Assembly: GCA_964387645.1 (NCBI GenBank)
Contig: CAYLYM010000009.1
Location: 1-60,287 of the forward strand
Reading direction: 5' to 3'
Source of the DNA: CAYLYM01 sp964387645
GTDB taxonomy: Bacteria; Calditrichota; Calditrichia; RBG-13-44-9
Length of the DNA stretch: 60,287 nt
Shown here: piece after piece, positions 26,792 to 34,214 of the stretch
Position numbering within the stretch: position 1 is the stretch's first letter
Layout of the letters: each line of letters begins with the position of its first letter
Position numbers and translations under genes: made by a program
The notes under the pieces: generated by a model
Database searches by the model: none
Seen by the model: the letters and a program-made list of their open reading frames with translations, nothing else
What the model was told of the DNA's origin: nothing

Positions 26792-27832
26792 ATGAAGGTA
26801 ACCAAACTCCCTAAAGCAAATGTTTCCGAATTCTTGACAAGCTTGCGGGATTTTGGCGAAGTTATCATTCCCAAGGAGAAGGCCGACCAAAAAGGCGTTT
26901 ATGTCTTTGATGTGATGAATGATCCGAGCGAGGTTGCCTGGGAATACCTTCGCACTATTATTCCGCCTAAAAAATACTTACACAAACCCAAAGAAGTAAT
27001 GTTCACGTTTGATCCTGAAAAAGGCTACCAAGAAGTATTCGAAGATGCCGAAAAAAAACAAATCCTTTTTGGATTACATCCTTGCGACATTCATGGGATA
27101 AAAATTCTGGATGTCGTGTTCCAACATCAGTATAAAGATCCATATTATATGAAACGTCGAGAAAATACAGTAATTATCGCTTTAAGTTGTATTCCCGATG
27201 AAAAATGCTTCTGTAAATCTATGCATACTGATTATACAGAAGATGGATTTGATTTAGGGTTATCTGATATTGGCGATGCATTCTTAGTAGCCATTGGTAC
27301 CAGTTTAGGCGATGATCTAGTTGCTGAAAGAAACCACTTGTTCACTTCGGTGGAAGAGGAAGACCGCCGAAAATACCTTGAATTCCGAAAAAAACGCAAC
27401 CAAAGTTTTACTCTGGAACTTGATATTGATGATTTACCCTACATATTGGATTTAGAACAAAAAAGTCCTATCTGGGACGAATTAGGCAAACGATGTTTGA
27501 CTTGTGGAAGCTGCTCTATGGTTTGTCCAACATGTTACTGTTTTAATGTATATGATCAACTGAATTTGGATGCTAAAAGTGGCCAACGGATTAAGCAGTG
27601 GGATTCTTGCTTATTTAAAGATTATGCCTTGGTTGCTGGTGGACACAATTTCCGGGAAGAAAGATCTGAAAGAGTGAAAAACAGGTATTATCATAAACAA
27701 TTTAGAATGGTTGAACAGTATGGAAAACCCAGTTGCGTTGGCTGTGGCCGTTGTATTGATGCATGCCCGGCCGGTATTAATGTAGTAGAAGTTTTAACTA
27801 AAGTTAGAGAGGGTAGCTATGTTTCTGATTGA
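26792..27832 (+). CDS. hydB: [NiFe] hydrogenase (sulfhydrogenase) beta subunit, 4Fe-4S dicluster protein
   Basis: This 346-residue iron-sulfur subunit belongs to the HydB/AsrA family. N-terminal hallmarks are LFGLHPCDIHGIKILD (about 92-107) and SCIPDEKCFCKS. A first cluster motif C235/C238/C241/C245 (CLTCGSCSMVCP) is followed by PTCYCF; the second is CVGCGRCIDACP from residue 315. It transfers electrons between the NAD(P)H-handling HydG and the hydrogenase module HydDA. It overlaps hydG by 14 bases and starts the hydBGDA operon, the gene order of group 3b bifunctional hydrogenases (Pyrococcus SHI-like). The cytoplasmic location is known for the family. Confidence 0.94.
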   Translation: MKVTKLPKANVSEFLTSLRDFGEVIIPKEKADQKGVYVFDVMNDPSEVAWEYLRTIIPPKKYLHKPKEVMFTFDPEKGYQEVFEDAEKKQILFGLHPCDIHGIKILDVVFQHQYKDPYYMKRRENTVIIALSCIPDEKCFCKSMHTDYTEDGFDLGLSDIGDAFLVAIGTSLGDDLVAERNHLFTSVEEEDRRKYLEFRKKRNQSFTLELDIDDLPYILDLEQKSPIWDELGKRCLTCGSCSMVCPTCYCFNVYDQLNLDAKSGQRIKQWDSCLFKDYALVAGGHNFREERSERVKNRYYHKQFRMVEQYGKPSCVGCGRCIDACPAGINVVEVLTKVREGSYVSD

Positions 27833-28715
27833 TCGCATAAAACAAAAACATTCTGAGTATTTAAACCACACTGAAAATCCATATAAACCCGAGTTAGCTC
27901 GCATTATCAGTATTGATCCAATGGTCGAAGACAACTACTTATTTCGTTTTCGTTTTGAAGACCCTGAACTCAACAATAATTTTAGATATAGGCCGGGTCA
28001 GTTTTTGGAGCTTTCGGTAATCGGTGTTGGGGAGTGTCCGATATCAATTTCATCTACTCCATCACGACCAGGGGTAATCGAAATGTGCATTCGAAGAGCT
28101 GGTCGGGTGACAAATGCATTATACCGATTAAAGCCGTCTGATCTGGTCGGTTTGCGTGGGCCATACGGAAATGGCTTTCCTATGTTGAAAATGCGCGGTA
28201 ATAGCTTACTCATCGTAGCCGGGGGTTTGGGAATGGTCCCATTAAGGTCTGTATTACTTTACGCATTGGATAATCGCCAAGATTACGAACGGATTATTCT
28301 ATTATATGGGACACGCTATCCAGACTATTTACTTTTCCGCAGTGAATTGGAAGCTCTTTCCCACCGCTCAGATGTAGAATGTCATCTAATTGTAGAAAAA
28401 CCAGCCCTATCACCAGAAACACCTGCATGGCAAGGTGAATTCGGCATGGTAACTGATCTATTTGATAAGATAAAAGATCTGGATGTACATAAAACCTATG
28501 CTTGCGTTGTTGGTCCACCTGTCTTCTACAGATTTGTTCTTTCACGATGTTTGGACCTTGGTTTTTCGAAAGACCGAATACTTATGTCTTTAGAAAGACG
28601 TATGGAATGTGGTATCGGTAAATGTGGTCATTGTGAAATTGGTAGTAAAAAAGTCTGCACAGATGGACCTGTTTTCACTTATTGGGACGTTATGAATTTA
28701 CCAGAAATGATTTAG
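27819..28715 (+). CDS. hydG: [NiFe] hydrogenase gamma subunit, FAD/NAD(P)-binding reductase
   Basis: The 298-residue flavoprotein has a ferredoxin-NADP reductase fold. The FAD domain (about 25-125) includes YRPGQFLELSV, CPISISSTPS and GRVTNALYRL, with a Gly-rich RGPYGNGFP. The NAD(P) domain (about 125-250) begins LLIVAGGLGMVPLRS. The C-terminal [2Fe-2S] site is MECGIGKCGHC plus the following KVCTDGP. The overlap with hydB and the 13-base gap to hydD mark one operon. It connects NAD(P)H with the iron-sulfur chain of the hydrogenase. Coenzyme preference cannot be read with certainty. Confidence 0.94.
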   Translation: MFLIDRIKQKHSEYLNHTENPYKPELARIISIDPMVEDNYLFRFRFEDPELNNNFRYRPGQFLELSVIGVGECPISISSTPSRPGVIEMCIRRAGRVTNALYRLKPSDLVGLRGPYGNGFPMLKMRGNSLLIVAGGLGMVPLRSVLLYALDNRQDYERIILLYGTRYPDYLLFRSELEALSHRSDVECHLIVEKPALSPETPAWQGEFGMVTDLFDKIKDLDVHKTYACVVGPPVFYRFVLSRCLDLGFSKDRILMSLERRMECGIGKCGHCEIGSKKVCTDGPVFTYWDVMNLPEMI

Positions 28716-28728
28716 GAGGACGAAAACA

Positions 28729-29511
28729 ATGAGTAAACCCAAAGTTGGTATATTTGGATTAACCTCCTGCGCTGGAGACCAATTAGTCATTTTAAACTGC
28801 GAGGACCAATTAATCGACCTAGCAAATGCTGTGGATATTCGGCATTGGGAAATGGCACAAACAGAAAATGATGAAGAATGCGAATTAGACATTGCATTAG
28901 TTGAAGGTTCTGTGGCGCAGGTTAGAGATATAGAAGCGCTGAAAAAGATTCGAAAAAGATCAAAAATCTTAGTTGCTCTGGGCACCTGTGCAGTATGGGG
29001 TGGAATCCCAGCTATGAAAAATGATGTGCCGCGAGACATTATGCTGAAAGAAGTATATGGAGATAAAGTTGATTTTATAGAAAGCAAAGCAGCACAACCA
29101 TTGAGTTCATTTGTAAAAGTAGATTACAATCTTCCTGGATGTCCCATCGAAAAGAAAGAATTTTTACAAATGATGGCCTCATTTCTTCGTGGAGATATCC
29201 CAGAAATTCTTAATTTCTCTGTATGTGCAGAATGCAAAATGCGAGAAAATGTGTGTCAAATCGTTTATAAAAATGAAGTTTGTTGCGGACCTCTCACCCG
29301 TGGAGGTTGTAATGCAAGATGTCCCTCCCATGGTGTACCCTGTACAGGTTGTCGCGGTCCAATTGAAGAAGTACATTACGATTCACAAGTAAAAATGTTT
29401 AAGCTAAAAGGTATTGCTCCAGAAAAAATTATCCATAAAATGCATGCTTTTGCAGCGCCTGCCTGGATGCCAGAAAAATTAATGGAGGAATTTGAACATG
29501 AAAGTAAATAA
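28729..29511 (+). CDS. hydD: [NiFe] hydrogenase delta (small) subunit
   Basis: The 260-residue small subunit carries the proximal cluster next to the [NiFe] site. Residues 11-17 read LTSCAGD: C14 is kept, but the position that is Cys in the archaeal SHI-type CxxC is Asp17, with another Cys at 24. Downstream ligands GTCAVWGG, LPGCPIEKKEF and a Cys-rich part (VCAECKMRENVC, CCGPLTRGGC, CTGCRGP) supply the remaining clusters. The 20-kDa NADH dehydrogenase fold is clear. The gene ends inside the start region of hydA, which it overlaps by 14 bases. Whether Asp17 is a cluster ligand is treated as a finding. Confidence 0.92.
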   Translation: MSKPKVGIFGLTSCAGDQLVILNCEDQLIDLANAVDIRHWEMAQTENDEECELDIALVEGSVAQVRDIEALKKIRKRSKILVALGTCAVWGGIPAMKNDVPRDIMLKEVYGDKVDFIESKAAQPLSSFVKVDYNLPGCPIEKKEFLQMMASFLRGDIPEILNFSVCAECKMRENVCQIVYKNEVCCGPLTRGGCNARCPSHGVPCTGCRGPIEEVHYDSQVKMFKLKGIAPEKIIHKMHAFAAPAWMPEKLMEEFEHESK

Positions 29512-30799
29512 AAATATTGCCATAGATCACCTAGGCCGTGTCGAAGGTCATGGTGGCATCCATGTAGAAATCGAAAATGGACACGTCAGTAAAGTGAACA
29601 TGGACATTTACGAAGGATCTCGGTTTTACGAGGAATTAATCATTGGTAAAAGATACGACGAAGTCGCTGGCATCATCTGCCGCGTTTGTGCTATTTGTTC
29701 TGCTGACCATCTGCTTGCCTCGCAAATGGCCACCGAAAAAGCATTTGGATTGAAAGTTTCTCGACAAACTTATCTGCTTCGTGGTCTACTTCTACACGGT
29801 TCCATGATAGAAAGCCATGCCCTACATATCTTTGCCCTAGCTTTACCTGACTTGCTGGGATTCAACAGTGTAATCTCCATGGCATCAAAATATCCTAAGG
29901 AAGTATCAATTGCTTTGGGATTAAAAAAACTTGGTAATACCGTTCAGGAGACGATCGGTGGACGAGCTATTCACTCTATCAATCCCATCATTGGTGGGTT
30001 TGGCTTGGTACCCACTAAAGATCAACTTATTCAATTGAAAAGTGAATTGGAGAAAGGATTAGAAAACGCTTTACTAACGGTTGACCTTTATGAAAAATTG
30101 CTTCCCCTTCCGGATTTTGCTGATTCACCTACAGTTTACACAGCTCTGGAACCACGGGAACCACGTTACAGCTATCTGGGAGATGTGATTCAGACCTCTA
30201 CGGGAGATCGATTTGCAGTGGAAGATTACCGAAAAGTTTGTCATGAAAGAGTTGTTTCACATTCCACTGCAAAACAAAGCCTTTTTTCTAATAAACCATT
30301 TATGACTGGTGCTCTAGCACGCATTAATCTGAATCATAAACATCTCCAAGGGAAAGCAAAAGAAACCCAACAACGACTTCTTCCTGAATTACCTTCTACA
30401 AATATTTTACATAACAATACTGCTCAACTTATAGAGTTAATTCACTCGATTGAGCGATCAATAATTTTAATTGATTATTTATTGGAAGAAGGTATCCATC
30501 CAGAACCACCAGTGGTGGTAAAGCCGCGAGCTGGACGTGGTGTGGGGGCTCTGGAAGCTCCCAGAGGAACGCTTTATCATTCATATGAATATAACGAAGA
30601 TGGAATTTTAGTAGATGCAGATGTGATTACACCAACAGCACAAAACCTGGCAAACGCTGAAAAGGATTTACGAACTGCAGTCGAAAATTTAATGACTGAA
30701 GAAAAGGAAAAACTACACCTTAGCTTAGAAATGGTAGCACGAGCATACGATCCCTGTATTTCATGTGCGGTTCACCTGGTAACAATTGAAAAGAAATAA
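29498..30799 (+). CDS. hydA: [NiFe] hydrogenase alpha (large) subunit, group 3b type
   Basis: From the ATG at 29498 (GGAGG nine bases upstream; an earlier in-frame TTG at 29492 is less likely) the catalytic subunit has 433 residues. The [NiFe] ligands are intact: R62-x-C64-x-x-C67 (ICRVCAICSAD) and C420/C423 (DPCISCAVH). The internal signature GRGVGALEAPRGTLYH is present. After the DPCxxCxxH motif come seven residues, the C-terminal peptide that a maturation protease removes once nickel is inserted. It is the last gene of hydBGDA, a cytoplasmic NAD(P)-linked hydrogenase that can evolve or oxidise H2. A strong terminator follows. Confidence 0.95.
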   Translation: MKVNKNIAIDHLGRVEGHGGIHVEIENGHVSKVNMDIYEGSRFYEELIIGKRYDEVAGIICRVCAICSADHLLASQMATEKAFGLKVSRQTYLLRGLLLHGSMIESHALHIFALALPDLLGFNSVISMASKYPKEVSIALGLKKLGNTVQETIGGRAIHSINPIIGGFGLVPTKDQLIQLKSELEKGLENALLTVDLYEKLLPLPDFADSPTVYTALEPREPRYSYLGDVIQTSTGDRFAVEDYRKVCHERVVSHSTAKQSLFSNKPFMTGALARINLNHKHLQGKAKETQQRLLPELPSTNILHNNTAQLIELIHSIERSIILIDYLLEEGIHPEPPVVVKPRAGRGVGALEAPRGTLYHSYEYNEDGILVDADVITPTAQNLANAEKDLRTAVENLMTEEKEKLHLSLEMVARAYDPCISCAVHLVTIEKK

Positions 30800-30836
30800 A
30801 AATATAGTGTAATAATTCTCAAATAATTTGGTTTAT

Positions 30837-30874
30837 TCCCTGTATGTTTATGCATACAGGGATTATTTTTTTTT
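30837..30874 (+). terminator. Intrinsic terminator of the hydBGDA operon
   Basis: TCCCTGTATG (30837-30846) pairs with CATACAGGGA (30853-30862) and is followed by a long T-rich run. It lies about 40 bases after the hydA stop. Confidence 0.9.
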
Positions 30875-31088
30875 ATTCTAATGAATATTGTAACATTTTT
30901 ATTTTTTGTATTGATTTTTAAAAATATTATTTTATATTAAATTCAACTTGATAATTATTTATCAAGCAATTTTTTTTCTAAGATGTTCTTAACGTTCTGT
31001 TTTTAATGTTTGTTAAAATTTTAATTTTTAATAATTTTTATAGTAGTTCTTAATAGTTATTAAAGATTGCGACCAGACAATCAAAAAG

Positions 31089-31430
31089 ATGAAACAGAAA
31101 GCTGAACACGAAAACATCTTCAGCAAACTCCCTACATCAAGAACCTTCGGTTACTATTCAGCATTGCAAATACCTGTTGCTCGTATAGCCGGGTTTTATG
31201 CTGAATCTTCTTTTCCCCTCCATTTCTTCTCTCGAAATCGAATCCAGAAAAAGTCATCTGGAGTACCTGTAATTAATCGCAGCGGTATGTACAGAAGGCG
31301 TGTATACTGGTATTCTTGCTCAATTAACCCATTTATTGGGTCGTGATCTATTTATATTCCTTAACATTATAAATAAACAGCAGATACCAGGATTTAATAG
31401 TTCGCGGTTATTCCAGGGATTGGGTTAAAT
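31089..31430 (+). pseudogene. Possible decayed gene, unidentified
   Basis: Two successive frames look more protein-like than the surrounding AT-rich DNA. Frame one is open from an ATG at 31089 to 31346. A second frame, shifted by one base, is open from 31273 to the TAA at 31425-31427 and reads in part GVYTGILAQLTHLLGRD. A frameshift near 31290-31300 would join them. I recognise neither half. It may be a broken gene, or a chance open stretch with slightly higher GC. The surrounding intergenic region (30800-31556) is otherwise gene-free. Confidence 0.25.
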
Positions 31431-31482
31431 CAAGTAATTTCTATATTCTGCATTTGGTCCTTTTCTTTTGAATTTCTCTTAA

Positions 31483-31527
31483 CGCCCTGTAAGTGACAGG
31501 GCGGAGCTGTGCCTGAAAGAATCAGGC
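31483..31527 (+). promoter_or_regulatory. Tandem perfect hairpins upstream of the degenerate protease gene
   Basis: CGCCCTGT (31483-31490) pairs with ACAGGGCG (31496-31503) around a 5-base loop. Directly after, GCCTGA (31511-31516) pairs with TCAGGC (31522-31527), also with a 5-base loop. There is no T-run. They end 29 bases before the chosen start and are in the 5' leader if that start is right. They could stabilise or regulate the transcript, but no known riboswitch class is recognised. Confidence 0.45.
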
Positions 31528-31556
31528 CGATTAGTGAACACCATTTGAGGCTTTTT

Positions 31557-32093
31557 ATGCAACCTGTTATTATCGCTGCGATGGGAAATGAGAGTATTCA
31601 GGATGAAGCTGCTGCATTGTATCTTCTCCATAAAATCAAGACTTTCTATCCTCGAAAATTTTTTAAATTTTGCGACCTCGGTAATCAAATATCAAACCTG
31701 CTGAAATATTATGAAGATGAGGAAAATGTCCTAATCATAACTACAGGATATTTGAATAAAAATCCAGGAGATTATGAGATCTATCCATTAAAACAAATTA
31801 GGCAAATCTCAGGTCTTATCGGAATTAATCCTCAACAGATTAAGCTTTTGTTCAAAGAAAAACCAATTCTTCAAAATATCAATGCGTGGGTGTTGGCTAT
31901 TCAAGCACATTGGAATGAATGGGGCGATGAACTGTCACCGGAAATCTCCAGCATAATCAAGCAAATATTCCATATTTTTTGGCACATATTAGAAACTCTG
32001 GACTTAATTCATATTCATTCAGAAAATAACAAAAATTTCCATATTGAAAAACAATCCATCATTAAACACTCAATCAAAGAAATAGATAGATAA
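31557..32093 (+). CDS. Degenerate hydrogenase-maturation-protease homologue
   Basis: From the ATG at 31557 (GAGG at 31547-31550) the product has 178 residues; a GTG at 31509 is an alternative. The beginning (IIAAMGNESIQDEAA) matches the GN-x4-D-(D/E) opening of HycI/HybD proteases. The segment VLAIQAHWNEWGDELSPEI aligns with the LIGIQPEKVEL-x-LSP ending of the intact proteases at 55-56 kb. The second metal-binding Asp is replaced (VLIITTGYL instead of IIFIDALDA), and no His is seen at the third ligand position. The fold is therefore probably kept and the peptidase site lost. It lies 17 bases upstream of the second hydB and is probably co-transcribed. It may be a chaperone-like relative for that complex. 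Confidence 0.7.
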   Translation: MQPVIIAAMGNESIQDEAAALYLLHKIKTFYPRKFFKFCDLGNQISNLLKYYEDEENVLIITTGYLNKNPGDYEIYPLKQIRQISGLIGINPQQIKLLFKEKPILQNINAWVLAIQAHWNEWGDELSPEISSIIKQIFHIFWHILETLDLIHIHSENNKNFHIEKQSIIKHSIKEIDR

Positions 32094-32109
32094 ATTCAAA
32101 GAGGCAAAG

Positions 32110-33168
32110 ATGATGTATCAAATTTCTACGATGGACTTAATTAAAAGTCTGAAAAAACTAAACAAAGAATATCTATTTTTTGCACCGGTAGAAACAGAAA
32201 GTAATTTTCAATATCAAAAATTTTTACCTGGTTCCTGGAAAGAAAAAGACTGGTTTTTCATTCCCTTTAGAACACCACAGCCGCTCAAAAGCTTTTTTTA
32301 TGCTCCCATCGAAAAAATTGCCAGTTATCCTAAAAATAAAAATTCTGATTCAAACCAATTCAAGCGTGTAATCTTGGGTCCGAAAGCCTGCGATTTGCAT
32401 GCCCTAAAAATCATTGATCAAGTTTATGCTGGAAAAGAGTATCCGGATCCTTTTTATGTGAAAGCCCGCCAGGAACAAATTATTATCTCTACAGATTGCT
32501 TAGAACCCAACGAAAATTGTTATTGCACTCTGATGAATTGTCAACCATATCCTAAACGTGATTTCGATTTAAATCTATCTCTAACTAACAATATTTATTT
32601 AATTGAAATAGGAACAGATCGAGGCAAAGAGCTTTTAAATAAATATTTTCAGGGATTAAAAGAGGCTTCAGACTCACTAATTCTTGAGAGAGAAAAAAAT
32701 CGTGAAAGAGTTCAAGAACAAGTTCAAAAACAAAACCAAAAGTATAGCTATGTTCAAACTCACCAGGAAGCTATCGAAAAACATTTAAAAACAGACATCT
32801 GGCAAGATTTAAGTAAAACATGTGTAGAATGTGGTACTTGTACACAAATTTGTCCAACCTGTCATTGTTTTCTGCTTTATGATCAACCAGTCGAAAATCA
32901 CTACGAGCGTATAAAAGTTTGGGATTCATGTTTTTTTGCTGGATATTCACGAATGGCGGGAGGGTTAACGCCACGTCTACAACTGGCCGATCGATTCAAA
33001 AATCGATTCTATCATAAATTTGATTCATTTGTGACTAATTTTGGTATGGAAGCTTGTACCGGATGCGGTCGTTGCGTGGAAGGGTGCATGGGGAAAATTG
33101 ATCTCCGCGAAGTACTATTAGAACTCGAAAAACGTGTTATACTTAAAGAATCATTAGATATTGAATAA
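32110..33168 (+). CDS. Second HydB/AsrA-like 4Fe-4S dicluster subunit
   Basis: This 352-residue paralogue of the hydB at 26.8 kb shares LGPKACDLHALKIID, STDCLEPNENCYC and the two cluster regions KTCVECGTCTQICPTCHCF and CTGCGRCVEGC. In the second motif the Pro that normally follows the fourth Cys is Met (GCMGKID). It should carry two [4Fe-4S] clusters. It is not followed by hydrogenase subunits but by a HydG paralogue and a MopB-fold protein, so it probably feeds a different redox complex. It is codirectional with the pseudo-protease gene upstream. AGAGG precedes the start. Confidence 0.9.
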   Translation: MMYQISTMDLIKSLKKLNKEYLFFAPVETESNFQYQKFLPGSWKEKDWFFIPFRTPQPLKSFFYAPIEKIASYPKNKNSDSNQFKRVILGPKACDLHALKIIDQVYAGKEYPDPFYVKARQEQIIISTDCLEPNENCYCTLMNCQPYPKRDFDLNLSLTNNIYLIEIGTDRGKELLNKYFQGLKEASDSLILEREKNRERVQEQVQKQNQKYSYVQTHQEAIEKHLKTDIWQDLSKTCVECGTCTQICPTCHCFLLYDQPVENHYERIKVWDSCFFAGYSRMAGGLTPRLQLADRFKNRFYHKFDSFVTNFGMEACTGCGRCVEGCMGKIDLREVLLELEKRVILKESLDIE

Positions 33169-33266
33169 TGTATTATCAAAACACAGAATTATATTAAATA
33201 AAATGTGTATATCCTGTTTTCATAATTTAGTTATAAATAAATATTTTAATAATTTAAAAGTTAGAG

Positions 33267-34091
33267 ATGAGGGAAATGAAAAACATTTATCTTCCGCTTC
33301 AAACTAAAGTTTTGGATATCATTGAAGAAACTCCATCTATTAAAACCCTGGTTTTAAAACCACCAAAACCCATTCCCTTTCGAGCTGGACAATTTATGCA
33401 ACTTACTGTACCAGGAATTGGAGAGGCACCATTTACACCCTCCTCTTCACCTTTCGAAACAGAACAAATGGAAATCACGATACTTAAGGCCGGAAGGGTA
33501 ACTAATGCAGTACATGAATTGAAGCCTGGCGATGTAGTAGGTTTACGAGGTCCATTCGGGAAAGGATATCCCATAGAAAAATTCGAAGGGAAAGAAATCC
33601 TGGTCATTGGTGGTGGTGTCGGCCTGGCACCTTTACGAGCGTTATTAAATGCTCTATTTCACGATATTAATAAATACAAACGAGTTTCTATAAAATATGG
33701 TGCCAGAAATCCTTCTGAACTGTGTTTTCGCCGACAATATGAAGAATGGCAAAAACTTCCTGGCGTAGACATAACAGTAACTGTAGATAGTGGTGATGGT
33801 AAATGGAATGGCCATATTGGTCTAGTGACTGAACTATTGGATGATTTAGATATCAATTTAAACAATGCCTACGCTGTTACCTGTGGTCCCGAGATTATGC
33901 TCAAATTTGTTACATTAAAACTGTTAAGCGTGGGATTTAAGCCTGAACAAATTTACTTATCTATGAACCGAAAAATGAGTTGCGGTATGGGTCTCTGTGG
34001 CCGTTGTAATATTGGACCGTATTATCTTTGTAAGGACGGCCCCGACATGAATTATGCAAAAATTCAACATTACCCAGATGTATTTGGATAG
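33267..34091 (+). CDS. Second HydG/AsrB-like FAD/NAD(P)-binding subunit
   Basis: The 274-residue ferredoxin-reductase-like flavoprotein is a paralogue of the hydG at 27.8 kb. The FAD part includes FRAGQFMQLTVPG, FTPSSSPF and AGRVTNAVHELKPGD, then RGPFGKGYP. The NAD(P) part begins EILVIGGGVGLAPLRA. The [2Fe-2S] motif is MSCGMGLCGRCN with a following LCKDGP. It starts at 33267; an in-frame ATG at 33276 is equally close to a GAGGG. It lies about 100 bases after the second hydB and should provide the pyridine-nucleotide site of the same complex. Confidence 0.9.
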   Translation: MREMKNIYLPLQTKVLDIIEETPSIKTLVLKPPKPIPFRAGQFMQLTVPGIGEAPFTPSSSPFETEQMEITILKAGRVTNAVHELKPGDVVGLRGPFGKGYPIEKFEGKEILVIGGGVGLAPLRALLNALFHDINKYKRVSIKYGARNPSELCFRRQYEEWQKLPGVDITVTVDSGDGKWNGHIGLVTELLDDLDINLNNAYAVTCGPEIMLKFVTLKLLSVGFKPEQIYLSMNRKMSCGMGLCGRCNIGPYYLCKDGPDMNYAKIQHYPDVFG

Positions 34092-34214
34092 TCCTGAATT
34101 AAAATTTAGCCAGACCAGATTCTAACCTTATATAAAAGAATCTCACCAACTCATTTTTTTTAGATCATAAATAAAATAATTATTCCAAGCGAAATAATTT
34201 AAAAGGTATTAAGA

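Noticed and set aside
31089..31346. Intact small protein-coding gene
   Set aside because: There is no strong ribosome binding site and no recognised domain, and a better-looking frame overlaps it at the 3' end. It is kept only as a possible decayed gene.
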